NCBI GenBank assembly: GCA_017301995.1
Contig: JAFLEH010000025.1
Location: forward strand, 1 to 64,000
DNA length: 64,000 bases
DNA from: Verrucomicrobiota bacterium
GTDB taxonomy: Bacteria > Verrucomicrobiota > Verrucomicrobiia > Verrucomicrobiales > Akkermansiaceae
Direction: 5' to 3'
Shown one piece after another: positions 43,962 to 55,200 of the stretch. Below the pieces are notes generated by a model. That model did not search any database, was not told the DNA's origin, and saw only the letters and a list, made by a program, of their open reading frames with translations. Numbering within the stretch: position 1 is the first letter of the stretch; every line of letters begins with the position of its first letter. The translations under genes were made by a program, and so were the position numbers.

Positions 43962-45677
43962 ATGAGCCAAACCAACCCGCCCCTGCGCTGGATCGCCCGC
44001 GGCGAGCCCTTTCACTCCGGTGAAACGGGCTCCAACGGCGCGTTTCCGGCGATCCTGGAGCATTTGATCCGGCAGCGCGGCCTGCCGGACGGGCTGGCGC
44101 TGGACGACTACCTCAACCCGAAACTCAAATCCCTGGCCGATCCGTTTCTGATCCCGGAAATGGCGGCGGCGGTGGAGCGCATCCTCCAGGCGGTGGACCG
44201 CCGGGAAAAAGTCTGCGTTTTCGGCGATTACGACGTGGATGGCATCACCTCGATCACGCTGGTGCGGAAACTGCTGCTCGCCTACGGGCTGGATCCCCGG
44301 TTTTTCATCCCCCGGCGCGGCCAGGAAGGTTACGGCCTGAGCACGGCGGCGATCCGCCGCTGCATGGAGGAGGGGCCTAAGCCGGATCTGCTCATTTCCG
44401 TGGATTGCGGGACCGTCTCGGTGGCCGAGGTGGCCGCGCTGCGGGCCGATGGAATCGACGTCGTGATCGTGGACCACCACGAGCCGCTCCCCGGCCAGCG
44501 CCCGCCCTGCAACGCGCTGGTCAACCCGAAGTGTGGAAACGATTTTACCTATCTGTGCGCCGCCGGCGTGGCCTTCAAACTGGGGCACGCGTTGCTCAAA
44601 ACCCGTCCGGCCGACCTCGATCTCAAATCCGTCCTCGATCTGGTGGCGGTGGCCACCATCGCGGACATCGTGCCGATGATCGGCGAAAACCGCCTGCTGG
44701 TGCGCCATGGTCTGAAAATCCTGCCAAAAACCACCAATACCGGCCTGCGCGCCTTGCAGCAGGTCACCGGCATGAGCGGCGAGGCCACCGCGATGGACGT
44801 CGGCTTTCGGATCGGCCCGCGGATCAACGCGGCCGGCCGGATGGACGCGCCGGAAAAGGCGTTGGCCATTCTGATCACCGACGACGAGGACGAGGCCGCG
44901 ATGCTGGCCGACGAACTGGACGGCTACAACCGCGAGCGCCAGAGCGAGGAAATCAAGATCCGCAAGCAGGCGCTGGCCCAGCTCAACGGCTTCGATCCGG
45001 GGCGGGAACCGGTGATCGTGCTGGGCTCCCGCGAATGGCATCCCGGCGTCGTCGGCATCGTCGCCTCGCGGCTGATGCGGCAGTATTACAAGCCCACGTT
45101 CGTCATCGCCATCGACGAGCATGGCCTCGGAAAAGGCTCCGGCCGGAGCATCGAGGGCGTGTCGCTGGTGGAAGCCATCCGCGCCTGCGAAACCGACCTG
45201 GAAGCCGGCGGCGGCCACGCGATGGCCGCGGGAATTTCCGTGACCGAGGAAAAACTGGACGTTTTCAGAAAGAATTTCGGCGGATTCGTGTTGGCCAACA
45301 CCACCCCCGAACAACGCCTGCCGCGGCTCTACTACGACGCCGAACTCTCGTTCAGCGACCTCTCGCTGGCGTTTCTGGACAGCTACGAACTGCTCCAGCC
45401 CTTCGGCAGCCAGAATCCCCAGCCGGTTTTCGTTTCCCGCGGCGTCGAACTGAGCCGGGCCCCGCTGCGGATGAAAAACAACCACCTGCGGCTCACCCTC
45501 CGCCAGGGGTATCCGGAGCACGATGCGGTGTACTTCGGCGGCGGCGAAACTCCCTTGCCCGACCCGCCGTGGGATGTGGCCTTTACCGTGGACCGCAACA
45601 CCTTCCGCGGCCGCACCAACCTGCAATTGATCATCCAGGATGTGAAACCCGCCACAGGGAAATCGCCGTCCGCGTGA
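43962..45677 (+). CDS. recJ: Single-stranded-DNA-specific 5'-3' exonuclease RecJ
   Basis: 571 residues, the usual RecJ size. DHH-phosphoesterase motifs are clear: VFGDYDVDGITS (I), LISVDCGT (II), VIVDHHEP (III, DHH) and VAVATIADIVPM (IV); the DHHA1 part shows AGGGHAMAAG-like EAGGGHAMAAGI. It degrades 5' single-stranded ends in recombination and mismatch repair with two Mn/Mg ions. Start chosen at MSQTNPPLRWIARG (43962), because RecJ proteins open with a W-R/W-I motif near residue 10; the open frame upstream is not conserved-looking. Confidence 0.95.
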   Translation: MSQTNPPLRWIARGEPFHSGETGSNGAFPAILEHLIRQRGLPDGLALDDYLNPKLKSLADPFLIPEMAAAVERILQAVDRREKVCVFGDYDVDGITSITLVRKLLLAYGLDPRFFIPRRGQEGYGLSTAAIRRCMEEGPKPDLLISVDCGTVSVAEVAALRADGIDVVIVDHHEPLPGQRPPCNALVNPKCGNDFTYLCAAGVAFKLGHALLKTRPADLDLKSVLDLVAVATIADIVPMIGENRLLVRHGLKILPKTTNTGLRALQQVTGMSGEATAMDVGFRIGPRINAAGRMDAPEKALAILITDDEDEAAMLADELDGYNRERQSEEIKIRKQALAQLNGFDPGREPVIVLGSREWHPGVVGIVASRLMRQYYKPTFVIAIDEHGLGKGSGRSIEGVSLVEAIRACETDLEAGGGHAMAAGISVTEEKLDVFRKNFGGFVLANTTPEQRLPRLYYDAELSFSDLSLAFLDSYELLQPFGSQNPQPVFVSRGVELSRAPLRMKNNHLRLTLRQGYPEHDAVYFGGGETPLPDPPWDVAFTVDRNTFRGRTNLQLIIQDVKPATGKSPSA

Positions 45678-45732
45678 TTTTCCGGTTTCCAAACGCGGCC
45701 CGCCGATTTTCAATCCGCCTTTCCCACCGCCC

Positions 45733-47406
45733 ATGAGCCAGCCCGCACTCCGAATCGCCATCGGTGCCGATCACGGCGCCTTCGCCCTCAAGCAATCCCT
45801 CGCCGACCACCTGCGCGCCGGCGGCCACGATGTCACCGACTTCGGCACCGACTCGCCGGACTCCATGGACTATCCGGATGTCGCCAACCCGGTGGCTCAG
45901 GGCGTGGCCGATGGCACTTACGAATTCGCCATCCTGGCCTGCACCACCGGCGTGGGCATGGCGATCGCCGCCAACCGCCACCACCACGTCCGCGCCGCCA
46001 ACGCGCGCTCGGTCGAGGAAGCCGTCACCATCCGCGACCACAACAACACCAACATTCTCTGCCTGGGCGCGAAATTCACCGATGAGGCCGCCGCCACGGC
46101 GATTGTGGACGCGTTTCTAGCCACCCCGTTCGCGGGCGGCCGCCACGAGGCCCGCGTCTGCAAGTCCTCCGGCAGTCGCATCGGGGAAACCGACCCGCCG
46201 CTTGCCGCCGCCATCCGCGCCGAGGAACTCCGCCAGCGCAACAACATCGAGCTGATCGCCTCGGAAAATTTCGCCTCGCCCGCCGTGATGGAGGCCCAGG
46301 GATCCGTTCTAACCAACAAATACGCCGAAGGCTATCCCGGCCGCCGCTGGTACGGCGGTTGCGAGAACGTGGACGTGGTCGAACAGCTCGCGATTGATCG
46401 GGCGAAGGAAATCTTTGGCGCGGACCACGCCAACGTCCAGCCGCACTCGGGATCTCAGGCCAACACGGCGGTCTATTTCTCCGTGCTGAAACCCGGCGAC
46501 AAAATCCTAACCATGGACCTCGCCCACGGCGGCCACCTCACCCACGGCCACAAGGCGAATTTCTCCGGCCGCTTTTACGAAGTGACCCATTACGGCGTCT
46601 CGCCCGATGACGAACGGATCAACTACGACGAGCTGGAAGCCACCGCCCGCTCGCTGCGGCCCGCGCTCATCACCGTCGGCGCCTCGGCCTATCCGCGGAT
46701 CATCGACTTCGAGCGCATGGGCCGCGTTGCCCGCGAGATCGGAGCCTATCTGTTTGTCGATATGGCCCACATCGCCGGCCTGGTGGCGGGCGGCGTCCAT
46801 CCGAATCCGGTGCCGCACGCGGACTTCGTCACCTCCACCACCCACAAGTCGCTGCGCGGCCCGCGCGGCGGGATCATCCTGTGCAAGGAGGAGTTCGCGA
46901 AAAAGATCGACTCGCAGGTGTTCCCCGGCATTCAGGGAGGTCCGCTGATGCATGTGATCGCCGCCAAAGCGGTCTGCTTCGGCGAGGCTCTCAAGCCGGA
47001 ATTCAAGGTCTATCAACAGCAGATCGTCAAAAACGCCCAAGCCCTCGCCGCACGCCTCGCGTCCCACGGTTTCCGCATCGTTTCCGGCGGCACCGACAAC
47101 CACGTCATGCTGGTGGACCTCCGCACCAAGAACCTCAACGGCGCCGAGGCGTCCCACGCCCTCGACCTCGCCGGCATCACGGTCAACAAGAACGCCATCC
47201 CGTTCGACACCGGCACGCCGATGAAACCCAGCGGCATCCGCATCGGCACCCCGGCCGTGACCACCCGCGGCATGAAGGAAGCCGATGTGGAGAAAGTGGC
47301 CGACTTCATCAACGACGCCCTGGCCGTCCACGCCGACGAGTCCGCCCTAACCGCCATCCGCGACCGCGTCTTCGCCTTCAACCGCGCCTTCCCGATGCCG
47401 CGGTGA
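45733..47406 (+). CDS. rpiB-glyA: Fusion of ribose-5-phosphate isomerase B and serine hydroxymethyltransferase
   Basis: 557 residues in one frame. Residues 1-148 are RpiB (IAIGADHGAFALKQSLADHL, FAILACTTGVGMAIAANRHH, ILCLGAKFTDEAA); the expected CGTG active-site loop reads CTTG, with the Cys kept. Residues ~155-557 are a full SHMT: LRQRNNIELIASENFASPAV, YAEGYPGRRWYGGCENVD, VDMAHIAGLVAGG, and STTHKSLRGPRGG with the PLP-Lys near residue 371. SHMT makes glycine and methylene-THF; RpiB interconverts ribose and ribulose 5-phosphates. No stop or start separates the parts, and the linker (about RVCKSSGSRIGE) is short. Confidence 0.92.
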   Translation: MSQPALRIAIGADHGAFALKQSLADHLRAGGHDVTDFGTDSPDSMDYPDVANPVAQGVADGTYEFAILACTTGVGMAIAANRHHHVRAANARSVEEAVTIRDHNNTNILCLGAKFTDEAAATAIVDAFLATPFAGGRHEARVCKSSGSRIGETDPPLAAAIRAEELRQRNNIELIASENFASPAVMEAQGSVLTNKYAEGYPGRRWYGGCENVDVVEQLAIDRAKEIFGADHANVQPHSGSQANTAVYFSVLKPGDKILTMDLAHGGHLTHGHKANFSGRFYEVTHYGVSPDDERINYDELEATARSLRPALITVGASAYPRIIDFERMGRVAREIGAYLFVDMAHIAGLVAGGVHPNPVPHADFVTSTTHKSLRGPRGGIILCKEEFAKKIDSQVFPGIQGGPLMHVIAAKAVCFGEALKPEFKVYQQQIVKNAQALAARLASHGFRIVSGGTDNHVMLVDLRTKNLNGAEASHALDLAGITVNKNAIPFDTGTPMKPSGIRIGTPAVTTRGMKEADVEKVADFINDALAVHADESALTAIRDRVFAFNRAFPMPR

Positions 47407-47590
47407 GGGTTTCAAGTGGGATGTTTCAAGTTTTAAGCGGGGTTTTGCTTCTAACCGTTGCCGGTGCGTCTCGCTCCGGCAGGCCAAGCGAAAGCGCACG
47501 CCTCAGGTTCTCCGAATTTCCGAACCGGGGTTGAACGAGCTCCCTTTCCAACGGGTCCCATTCGTATTGGGACTCGCGTCCGAAGCCGTC

Positions 47591-50500
47591 TCACGGTTTT
47601 GTGACGCGGATGCGGGCGAACCAGCGCGGCGCGCCGGTAGGTTGGACGTGGCGCAGCGTGACCTGCTCCGCCGAGTCGGATAGGGGAGTGACGGAGGATT
47701 CCTCCCATGGTCCCGGCGACCATTGGCCGGCGGGGTTTTCGGCGGACTCCACGGTATAGGCAAGGTCGATCGCCTTGCGGGAGCGGACGAAGGTGATGGT
47801 CAGGTACTCGTTGCCTCCCTGCGACAGGGTTGTGGGAGTTAGGAGCGAAGTGTGATCCTCGGCGCGCGGATTGCGGCCGAAGGCATACTCGGTTAGGTTA
47901 TCAAGACCGTCGCCGTCGGGATCGGCGGTGGCTTGGGCGAGCAGCGGGTTGGTTTGTTCGGCGGCGGTGAAATGGTCGTGCAGCCAACCGGTGTAGTGGT
48001 GGGCGAAGTCGCCGTTGTCGGCCACGGCGGGAGTGCCGCCCGGGCTGCCGCTGAGCGCCCAGTGGGTGGGGAAATCGTAGCTGGCGTAGGATGGTGCGGA
48101 ATCCCTAACCACAAGGCTGCGGCCACCGCCGTTGGCGGGTGGAAACCATGTGGGATCGTAGGAGAAATCGAGCACCATTTCGCCGGTGGCGTCTTCCAGC
48201 CGGATGCGCTCGCCGGCGTTGTCCAGCGCGCCGCCGAACGCGCCCGCGACGGGGTAGCCCGTGCCGTAGCGCGCCTCGAAAGCGGCGGGGTTTTTCACCA
48301 CCAGCACGCTCTGGCCGGAACCGAGGCTGAACGGCGGAAAGACAAAGTCGATTCCCTCGGTGAACGCGCAGTTTGTCAGATCGAGCGTGGAGGTGCCGGT
48401 GTTCCGCAATTCGATGAACTCGTAATCGCCTGCGGAGGTGCCCGGAGCGGTGGCGAGTTCGGCGGGCGAGGGAGCCGACGGAGCGAACATCAGCTCGGTA
48501 ACCCGGAGGAATTGTTGGGCGGTGGTGGGGGTTACCGGCGTGGCGAGGGTGCTCACCAGCCGGGATCCGGAAAGCGGGCCGTCGCGGAGTTCGATCGTTT
48601 CGCCTCGGGCCGAGATCTGCCCGTCGTATTCGCCTAACACGAATTCCGTCGCCGCCGCGCCGGGGCGGGAACGGAACCCGGCCAGGTTTCTAACCACATA
48701 TGGCAGGTTGAGCGGTGACATCGATGCCGGCGGAACCACCGTGCCGGGCGGAAAGGTGAAAAACGGCGAGGTTTTGCCGGGGTTCCACAGCGTCCAGCCC
48801 GAGATGTCAACGGATTCGGCGCCGGAGTTGGATAGACGGATGTGCTCGTGGTCCTGGGTGCCGGTGGCGGGCAGCGGATCGGCGGAAACGAGGTCCACCT
48901 GGGGCAGGGGCGCGGCGGCGGGGGAGACCAGATTGTAGCCGCCGCCGGGTCCGTAAACCTGATAGGTATTGGCGCGGTGGGTCGTGAGCCATGAGTCGAT
49001 TCCCGAGCGGTTGTTGTAGCTGGACGACATGCCCACCCCGTTGGGGAGCGGAGCGAAGGTGGCGCGGATCGCCTCCAGACGGGATTCCAGGACCGTCGTG
49101 TTGTACGCGGTGCCCGGCGGACTGATCACGGCATCGGCAAGCTGCCGGATCCGGCGTGCGACCATTTCGCGGATTGCGGAATTCTGATAGCCCGCCTCGA
49201 ACAGCACGGTCCACTGGTTGGTTCCGCCGGGATCGTGATAGAAGGTTTGGGTGGCCTGCCAGGGATTGGCGATGCTTTCGTTGTAATAAGTGCCGAACGT
49301 GAAATCCTTGTCCCAGGGAATCAGCCGCCATTCGCCCGAACGGTCGCTGTCGCGGTGCAGATAGAAGTTCTTCCGGTTGGTGTCGCCGTCGCCCGTGAGG
49401 TTGCGGACCGCCATGAAATTCACGAAATTCGGGATGTTGAGATGGCGGAACAGATAGGCGTCGCGCGCGGTGGCGTCGGTCTGGTTGATGCCCGCCACAA
49501 ACGCGTTCAGGTCGGTGAGATCCTCGGTCAATCGGGTCTTCTTTTCCACGCCGTAAAGCGTGTCGCCGAGGGCGGGACTGTTGGAATAATCGTTGCCATT
49601 CGGCGTTTCCCCGATCCGTTGCACGAATTTGTAGAGCGCGCCCTCCGGATCGAGCCCGTAGCGGTCCAGGAGGTCTTCGTCCACCTGCTCGATCATCGAG
49701 GACATCCGCTGGAACGAGCCGTTGCGGTACATGGCGACGAGGTGGGCGGCGGATGCCTCGTGTCCGCAGTTCCGCCAGGTGTCGAAGGCCAGGAGCGGCC
49801 GCAGATAGGTGGAATCGGCGCCGGCCGAGTTCATGTTCACCTCGCCCACGGTGCCGAGGATCGCGTCCACATACAGCCCGTCGCCACGGTTGAAGTTGAA
49901 CTTCTGCGATCCCCAGGATGTGTAGCCTCCCCGTTGGCGGACATAGATATTGTCATAAAACTTTCCCTGATAGAAACACGACGCCCGCGAGCCGGTGCGG
50001 GTGTCGGAATTGGCCACATCCTGGGTGAACCATTGGAGGATGGGCATGGCGGGGGTGCCGAGGGAGGTGTCTTTCACCACGGTTCCGTAGTACTGCGGGG
50101 ATTGGGATTTGCCGTCGTCGTTGGAGGTGTCCGTGATGGACGGCGAGCGCCAGGCCCGCGCGGCGGAGTCGGTTGCTGTTAGATAATAGCGCAACATCTG
50201 GCGGGCCGCGGCTCCGCCCGAGTTGGGGAGGGTCACGCTATATAACCGCGAACCATCGGTCGCGCCCGGCCAGGATCCGGAATCGGTCATGGCGACCGGG
50301 GATCCTTCCGCGTTGTATTGGACCCTCGGAGTCAGGACCACGGACTGGATGGGCCCCAGCCTGGGCTTCACGCGGGCGATGACCGTGACGGAATCGCCGG
50401 GCAAGGGCTCGGCCGGGGTGTGGGATACATCGGCGATCTCCGGTCCGGGCGAAATGACGGACGCGTTGGATGCTCCGGGCGTGGCGGTTGCGAAATAGCC

Positions 50501-52204
50501 GAAAGCCGACTGGGACTGCGTGGTCGCGCTCAGTTCCGGGTTCAGGAGAAAATCCTGGTGGCCGATCGAACGCCGCATGGCGTGGATGGCGAGCGTGTTC
50601 GGCCCGGCCACCAAAAGCGGCAACCCCGCGGAAGTGAGATCGGTCTCCTCCCATACCACCGCCGTGGAATCGCTCCTATCCGAATCCGCCACCGAGTTAT
50701 AGGAGCGGCTTCCCGCCAGATTGCCCCTGGCCACCTCGGTGCCGTTCAGATAGGCGACGAATCCATCATCGTATTTCATCCGCAGGTTGAGCGAGGCGAG
50801 CGAGGAGGGATCGGCGACGTTGAAGTTGTAGCGCGCGTAGAGCCCGGGATTGACCGTTTCAAGCGCGGCTTGGACATTCGTCTGATAGTGGCCACCATAC
50901 GCGGGCGTCGGAAACGAGCCGCCGGTGGCGTCGCGGTGTTGTTGGACGAGGGTGGTGTCGAGGCCCGTGTTCCAGAACGTGGCGTCGTCCACGCGGCCGT
51001 TGAAGCGGAATCCGCTGCCGTCTTGGTTGCCTGCGCCGATGTGGAGCGGATAGGTGGTGTTGGGTCCGAAAGCGCCGGTGGCGGTGGCTTTCAGCACGCC
51101 GTTGATCCAGATCCGGTTGGTGCCCGAGGCATCGCGCGAGAACGCGACATGGGTCCAGGTGCCATACGACACCGACCCTCCGGAGGCCGTGGTCCACGCG
51201 CTTTGGTTGGCGCGTGCGGTCCAGAACTCCCAGGTGTTGGATGGCGTGATATAAAGGATGTAGCCCTTTGCGGGCGAACTGTCCTGCCGACTGGTAATGA
51301 CGGACTGATAGGTTCCGGTGGATGCGGCCGGATAGACCCACGCGGCAAAGGTGAACACCGCCGGATTCAGCGCGGCGGAGTAGGGGACGGTGACCTTGCC
51401 CAGCGTGTTGGAGAATCCGACCGCCGCCTCGGTTTGCATGGACTGCCCCCCGTTTCCCAACGTAGCCGATCCCGATAGAATCCCGTGGAAGCCGTTTCCG
51501 GTGGAATCCGAGGTGGTGGTCGCGCCCGCGCCTTCGTCAAACCGCCAGTAGGCGAGCGGGGTTCCCGCTTCGAAGCCGAGTCCCGGTCCTGCGGCCTGGC
51601 TCCACGCCGAATCATTGAAAGCGACCGCCCGCCAGTCGGGCGAGGCGGTGTCATGCGCCGAACTGACCGGCACACTGTAACGGACTTGCGTGGCCGGGCC
51701 GACAAAATCGTTGGACGACGTATCGAGGCCATAGCTCAGATCATTGGACTGCGGCGGATAGGACGGAGCGAACTCGGTGGCCTTCGTGCCGTCGGGACGG
51801 ACGAGCGCGAGATATTCACCACCCGCGGAAAGGGCGAAGTTGGCGTGCAAATATCCGAGCGGATCGACATAGGCCGAAGCCCCGCTCGAACCCGTGCGAC
51901 CGGAACACATCACCACAAGCCGCTGTCCGGCGGTTAGGGTGATCGCGGGAAACACGAACTTCGCCGGGTTGTTGGACGAGTCGGTCAGTTTCCAGCCATC
52001 CAGATCGGCGGGGCTGTCGCCCTCGTTCCAGATCTCCACCCAGTCGGAGTAGTTGCCGTTGCCGTCCTTCAGCGTCGTGCTGTTGGAAGCCATGAACTCG
52101 GAAATCACGGGAGAGGCGGAGGCGCAGACCGCCCCCGCGAGCCAAAGGGATCGGGTGAGGCGTCCGCACCAACGGCGTGGCAGGATGAACGCGGCGGAAA
52201 TCAT
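47591..52204 (-). CDS. Giant secreted lamin-tail / LamG / CotH protein
   Basis: 1537 residues. Signal region TRSLWLAGAVCASA, then a lamin-tail domain at about 30-155 (VISEFMASNSTTLKDGNGNY, SDWVEIWNEGD), a LamG domain at about 215-420 (LAYWRFDEGAGATTTSDSTG, GRVDDATFWNTGLD), a beta-rich region, and a CotH kinase-like domain at about 720-1020 (RQRGGYTSWGSQKFNFNR, WRLIPWDKDFTFGTYYNE). Two further lamin-tail domains follow (EHIRLSNSGAESVDISGWTL; YEFIELRNTGTSTLDLTN). The end is NLTEYAFGRNP and FARIRVTKP. CotH proteins can be atypical kinases acting on secreted proteins. Its ATG overlaps the stop of the PATR gene by 4 bp, so it is the last gene of the second sigma operon. Confidence 0.85.
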   Translation of the reverse strand: MISAAFILPRRWCGRLTRSLWLAGAVCASASPVISEFMASNSTTLKDGNGNYSDWVEIWNEGDSPADLDGWKLTDSSNNPAKFVFPAITLTAGQRLVVMCSGRTGSSGASAYVDPLGYLHANFALSAGGEYLALVRPDGTKATEFAPSYPPQSNDLSYGLDTSSNDFVGPATQVRYSVPVSSAHDTASPDWRAVAFNDSAWSQAAGPGLGFEAGTPLAYWRFDEGAGATTTSDSTGNGFHGILSGSATLGNGGQSMQTEAAVGFSNTLGKVTVPYSAALNPAVFTFAAWVYPAASTGTYQSVITSRQDSSPAKGYILYITPSNTWEFWTARANQSAWTTASGGSVSYGTWTHVAFSRDASGTNRIWINGVLKATATGAFGPNTTYPLHIGAGNQDGSGFRFNGRVDDATFWNTGLDTTLVQQHRDATGGSFPTPAYGGHYQTNVQAALETVNPGLYARYNFNVADPSSLASLNLRMKYDDGFVAYLNGTEVARGNLAGSRSYNSVADSDRSDSTAVVWEETDLTSAGLPLLVAGPNTLAIHAMRRSIGHQDFLLNPELSATTQSQSAFGYFATATPGASNASVISPGPEIADVSHTPAEPLPGDSVTVIARVKPRLGPIQSVVLTPRVQYNAEGSPVAMTDSGSWPGATDGSRLYSVTLPNSGGAAARQMLRYYLTATDSAARAWRSPSITDTSNDDGKSQSPQYYGTVVKDTSLGTPAMPILQWFTQDVANSDTRTGSRASCFYQGKFYDNIYVRQRGGYTSWGSQKFNFNRGDGLYVDAILGTVGEVNMNSAGADSTYLRPLLAFDTWRNCGHEASAAHLVAMYRNGSFQRMSSMIEQVDEDLLDRYGLDPEGALYKFVQRIGETPNGNDYSNSPALGDTLYGVEKKTRLTEDLTDLNAFVAGINQTDATARDAYLFRHLNIPNFVNFMAVRNLTGDGDTNRKNFYLHRDSDRSGEWRLIPWDKDFTFGTYYNESIANPWQATQTFYHDPGGTNQWTVLFEAGYQNSAIREMVARRIRQLADAVISPPGTAYNTTVLESRLEAIRATFAPLPNGVGMSSSYNNRSGIDSWLTTHRANTYQVYGPGGGYNLVSPAAAPLPQVDLVSADPLPATGTQDHEHIRLSNSGAESVDISGWTLWNPGKTSPFFTFPPGTVVPPASMSPLNLPYVVRNLAGFRSRPGAAATEFVLGEYDGQISARGETIELRDGPLSGSRLVSTLATPVTPTTAQQFLRVTELMFAPSAPSPAELATAPGTSAGDYEFIELRNTGTSTLDLTNCAFTEGIDFVFPPFSLGSGQSVLVVKNPAAFEARYGTGYPVAGAFGGALDNAGERIRLEDATGEMVLDFSYDPTWFPPANGGGRSLVVRDSAPSYASYDFPTHWALSGSPGGTPAVADNGDFAHHYTGWLHDHFTAAEQTNPLLAQATADPDGDGLDNLTEYAFGRNPRAEDHTSLLTPTTLSQGGNEYLTITFVRSRKAIDLAYTVESAENPAGQWSPGPWEESSVTPLSDSAEQVTLRHVQPTGAPRWFARIRVTKP

Positions 52205-55200
52205 CGCTGGCTCCCGCGGCGCATCGCAAGCCCGAGCGCGCCGATGCCTCCTAGCAAAACAATGGAGGGTTCGGGGATGATGACGGCCTGCAGGCTGCCC
52301 TGTTGGAAATAGCCCAGCTTGCCATTGCCGAAATCGAACGGATTGGAAAACGTGGGCGTCGAGCCGCCGAAAGTCACCGTGCCACCTCCATTGATAAGGG
52401 TGTAGGTTCCGTCCGTGGCGTTCGCGTAGTCCCAGCCGATGATGTCGGCGAAGGCAAAGTCGGATAGAGTGATCGATTGTCCGGACGCGACGGACAGGAT
52501 ATCCGTGCTGGAGAGGCCGAGCGACGCTCCGGTTAGATCGAGGTTGGCTCCGGCGGCGAAGGTCAGCGAGCCGCCGAGGGTGCCTGTTCCGCCAAGTGTA
52601 CCTCCGCTTTCGACGGTCACCGCCGTGGCACCCAGCGTGTCGGTGACGAGCAGGGTGCCCGCGTTCACGGTGGTGGCGCCGGTGTAGGTGTTGGCCTTGC
52701 CCAGGCTCAGCGTGCCGTTGCCGGACTTGGTCAGGCCGCCGTTGGTGATCGGCGCGTCGATGGAGAGGGTGCTATCCGCTACCGCGACCGCCCGCGTCGC
52801 GCCGTTGAAATTGAGTCCCGCTCCTCCCGCGGACATGGTGATGGAGCCGCCGCCGGTCGAGGAAATGCCGCCATTGGGGCGCAGGTTCGAATTGGTGCCG
52901 CCGATGTTGACCGTGCCGCCGTTGTTCACCGCGAGGATGGCAATCGTGTCATTCTGGTTGTCGCCGAATTGGAACGAGGCACCGGCGCCGTCGATGGTCA
53001 CATTGGCGGAATCCGCGATGCGTCCGCTCTTGTTGGCGCTGGTGGCGAGCGTGCCGGTTCCCGTGACGAGCACATGGCCCGGAATGGCGATCACGCCGTC
53101 GTTCTTGTCGAGCGTCAGCGTGCCGGCGTTGACGGTGGTCAGTCCGGTGTAGGTGTTGGCGGCGGTGCCGGAGAGGATCTGGTTGCCCGATCCGGTTTTG
53201 GTGAGTTTCAAGGCATCACCGCCGGTGCCCGCAATTACGCCGGAGAAATTGCCGCCACCGCCGTTGATGCCGACGACCAGAGTGCCGGAACCGGCCACTG
53301 AGGTGACCGTGCCCGCGCCGGCCAGGGAGTTGATGCGCAGGGTTTTGCCGTAGGCGCTGCGCAGGGTGGTGCCGGTCTCGACCGTGACGGTTGGCGCGTT
53401 GGTCAGTTCGATGTCACTGTTGTATTGGACCGTCGTTCCCGCGCCGGTGAGCGTGAGATTTCCGGTAAAATCAAAGAGCGCGGAACCTTCCACCCCTTCG
53501 GTATCGGCGGTGGAATCGCTGAAGGTGGTGCGGCTGCCTCCCGCAACGGTGACATTGCCCGTGCCGCGGATGCCGCCGCGGAATTGGGTGCGGTCGGTGA
53601 GCATGCCGGAGAGAGTGACATTCTTGTTGATGGTCAGGAGCCCGTCGAAGAAGGTGCGTCCGCCGCCGGTGCGGCTGGTGCCGATGGTGGTGGTGCCGGT
53701 GCCTTGGTTGGCCACCGTGATTGGTCTTGATAGAACCAGGTCGCCGGAGCTTGCGGTTTGGGCGTAAAGCGCGGTGCTGTTCGTTCCGGTGAGCGTGCTG
53801 TTGAGCGTGACGGTTCCGCCGGTGCCCAAGCCGTTGTTGTGGGTGGTGATGACCGTTCCCTGGGAAATAAGGGTGGGACCGGCGTAGGTGTTGCCGCTCG
53901 ACACAAGCATGGTGCCCGTGCCGGTCTTTTCGACGGTGGAGCCGGGGAAGGAGCCGTCGTCCTTGATCAGACCCGATATGGTTAGGTCGTTGGCGGCGGC
54001 CCCGTTGGCGACATCGAAACGCGCGGTTTGGGTGGCGCCGTTTTTGATGAGGCGGATGGAGGAGCTGATGGTGCTGCCGCTGTCGCCCGCGAAGGTGTGG
54101 GTGGCGAGGGTGTTGTTTCCGGTGCGGAATTCGCCGCCGCTCACCGTGCCATTGGTGAGGTTGAGGTTGTTGACATAGTTGATGTCACCGGCGGTGGCGG
54201 TGAAGCTCAGCGTGCCGCCGTTGATGTTGTAAACATTCGCGCTGCGGGTGTTCCAGCCGCGGTTGACCTCGAGCGTGGCACCCGTGCCGACGGTATAGCT
54301 CTGGGTTCCGGTGAAGTATCCCGCATCGAAGCCGACGGACGCTCCATCGAGCACGAGCTTGCCGCCGGTGACCTTCACCGAGGTGATCTGCCCGCCGTTG
54401 CCGGCGCCGCGGTTGAGCGTTAGGGTGCCGCCGCCGATTTTCTCCAGATTGAGCTGGCCGTCGTTGTTGGAGAAAGTTCCGCCAAACGAACTGCTGGAGC
54501 TGTCATTGCCGATCTTGAGCGTGGCGGAGGTGCCGGAAGTGCCAAAGGCGGACATGAACACTTCTCCGGCCGTTCCCGAAAACGAGTCGAACGCCTGGGT
54601 GACGCCGCCGTCGAGGCGCAGCCTGGAATTGGCGCCACCGAAGGTCAGGTCCGTGGAGGACGGCAGCACGCCGCTCGCGCTGAGGCGAAAATAGGTGGAC
54701 GACGCGTTGGAGATGGTGACAGGTCCTGAGAAGGTGTTGGTGTTGTTGTTAAGCGTCACCAGACCTTGGATCGTCAGCGGTCCACTGCCGGTGAGTTGGC
54801 CGGAAAAGGTGGTGTAGTCGTCCACCGTCTGGCGGCCGAGAATGGTGCCGCCACCAGCTCCGATCGTGATTGCGTTTGCCACGATCTGCCCTGCCGCGTT
54901 GCGTTCGAGCGTGCCGCCGTTGAGGGTGACGGAAGCCGTGCCCAGGGCGGTGTTGTTGCCCAGGGTGATACGGCCGCCGGTGATCGCAACGGTGCCGGAG
55001 GCGGTGGATGCGTTTGTTAGGGTGAGCGTGCCCGTGCCGGATTTGGTGAAGCCGGAACTGCCCGCCAGGGTGGCCCAGGTGGTATTCTGGCCATTGGTGT
55101 TGATGGTGTATCCGCCCGCAGAGAAGGTGACGGTGCCCGCGGTGATCCCGGTCTCCGCCAGGGTGACGGTTTCCCCGATGCCGGAGAAACCGGCGGCGCT

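Noticed and set aside
43890..45761. A 623-codon open frame antisense to recJ
   Set aside because: Its product is Gly/Ala/His/Arg-rich with no family pattern, while the plus strand encodes a full RecJ. Long antisense frames are common in GC-rich coding DNA.
47555..47573. Hairpin GTCCCA-N7-TGGGAC between convergent genes as terminator
   Set aside because: The stem is only 6 bp and no T-run follows on either strand; factor-independent termination is not supported.
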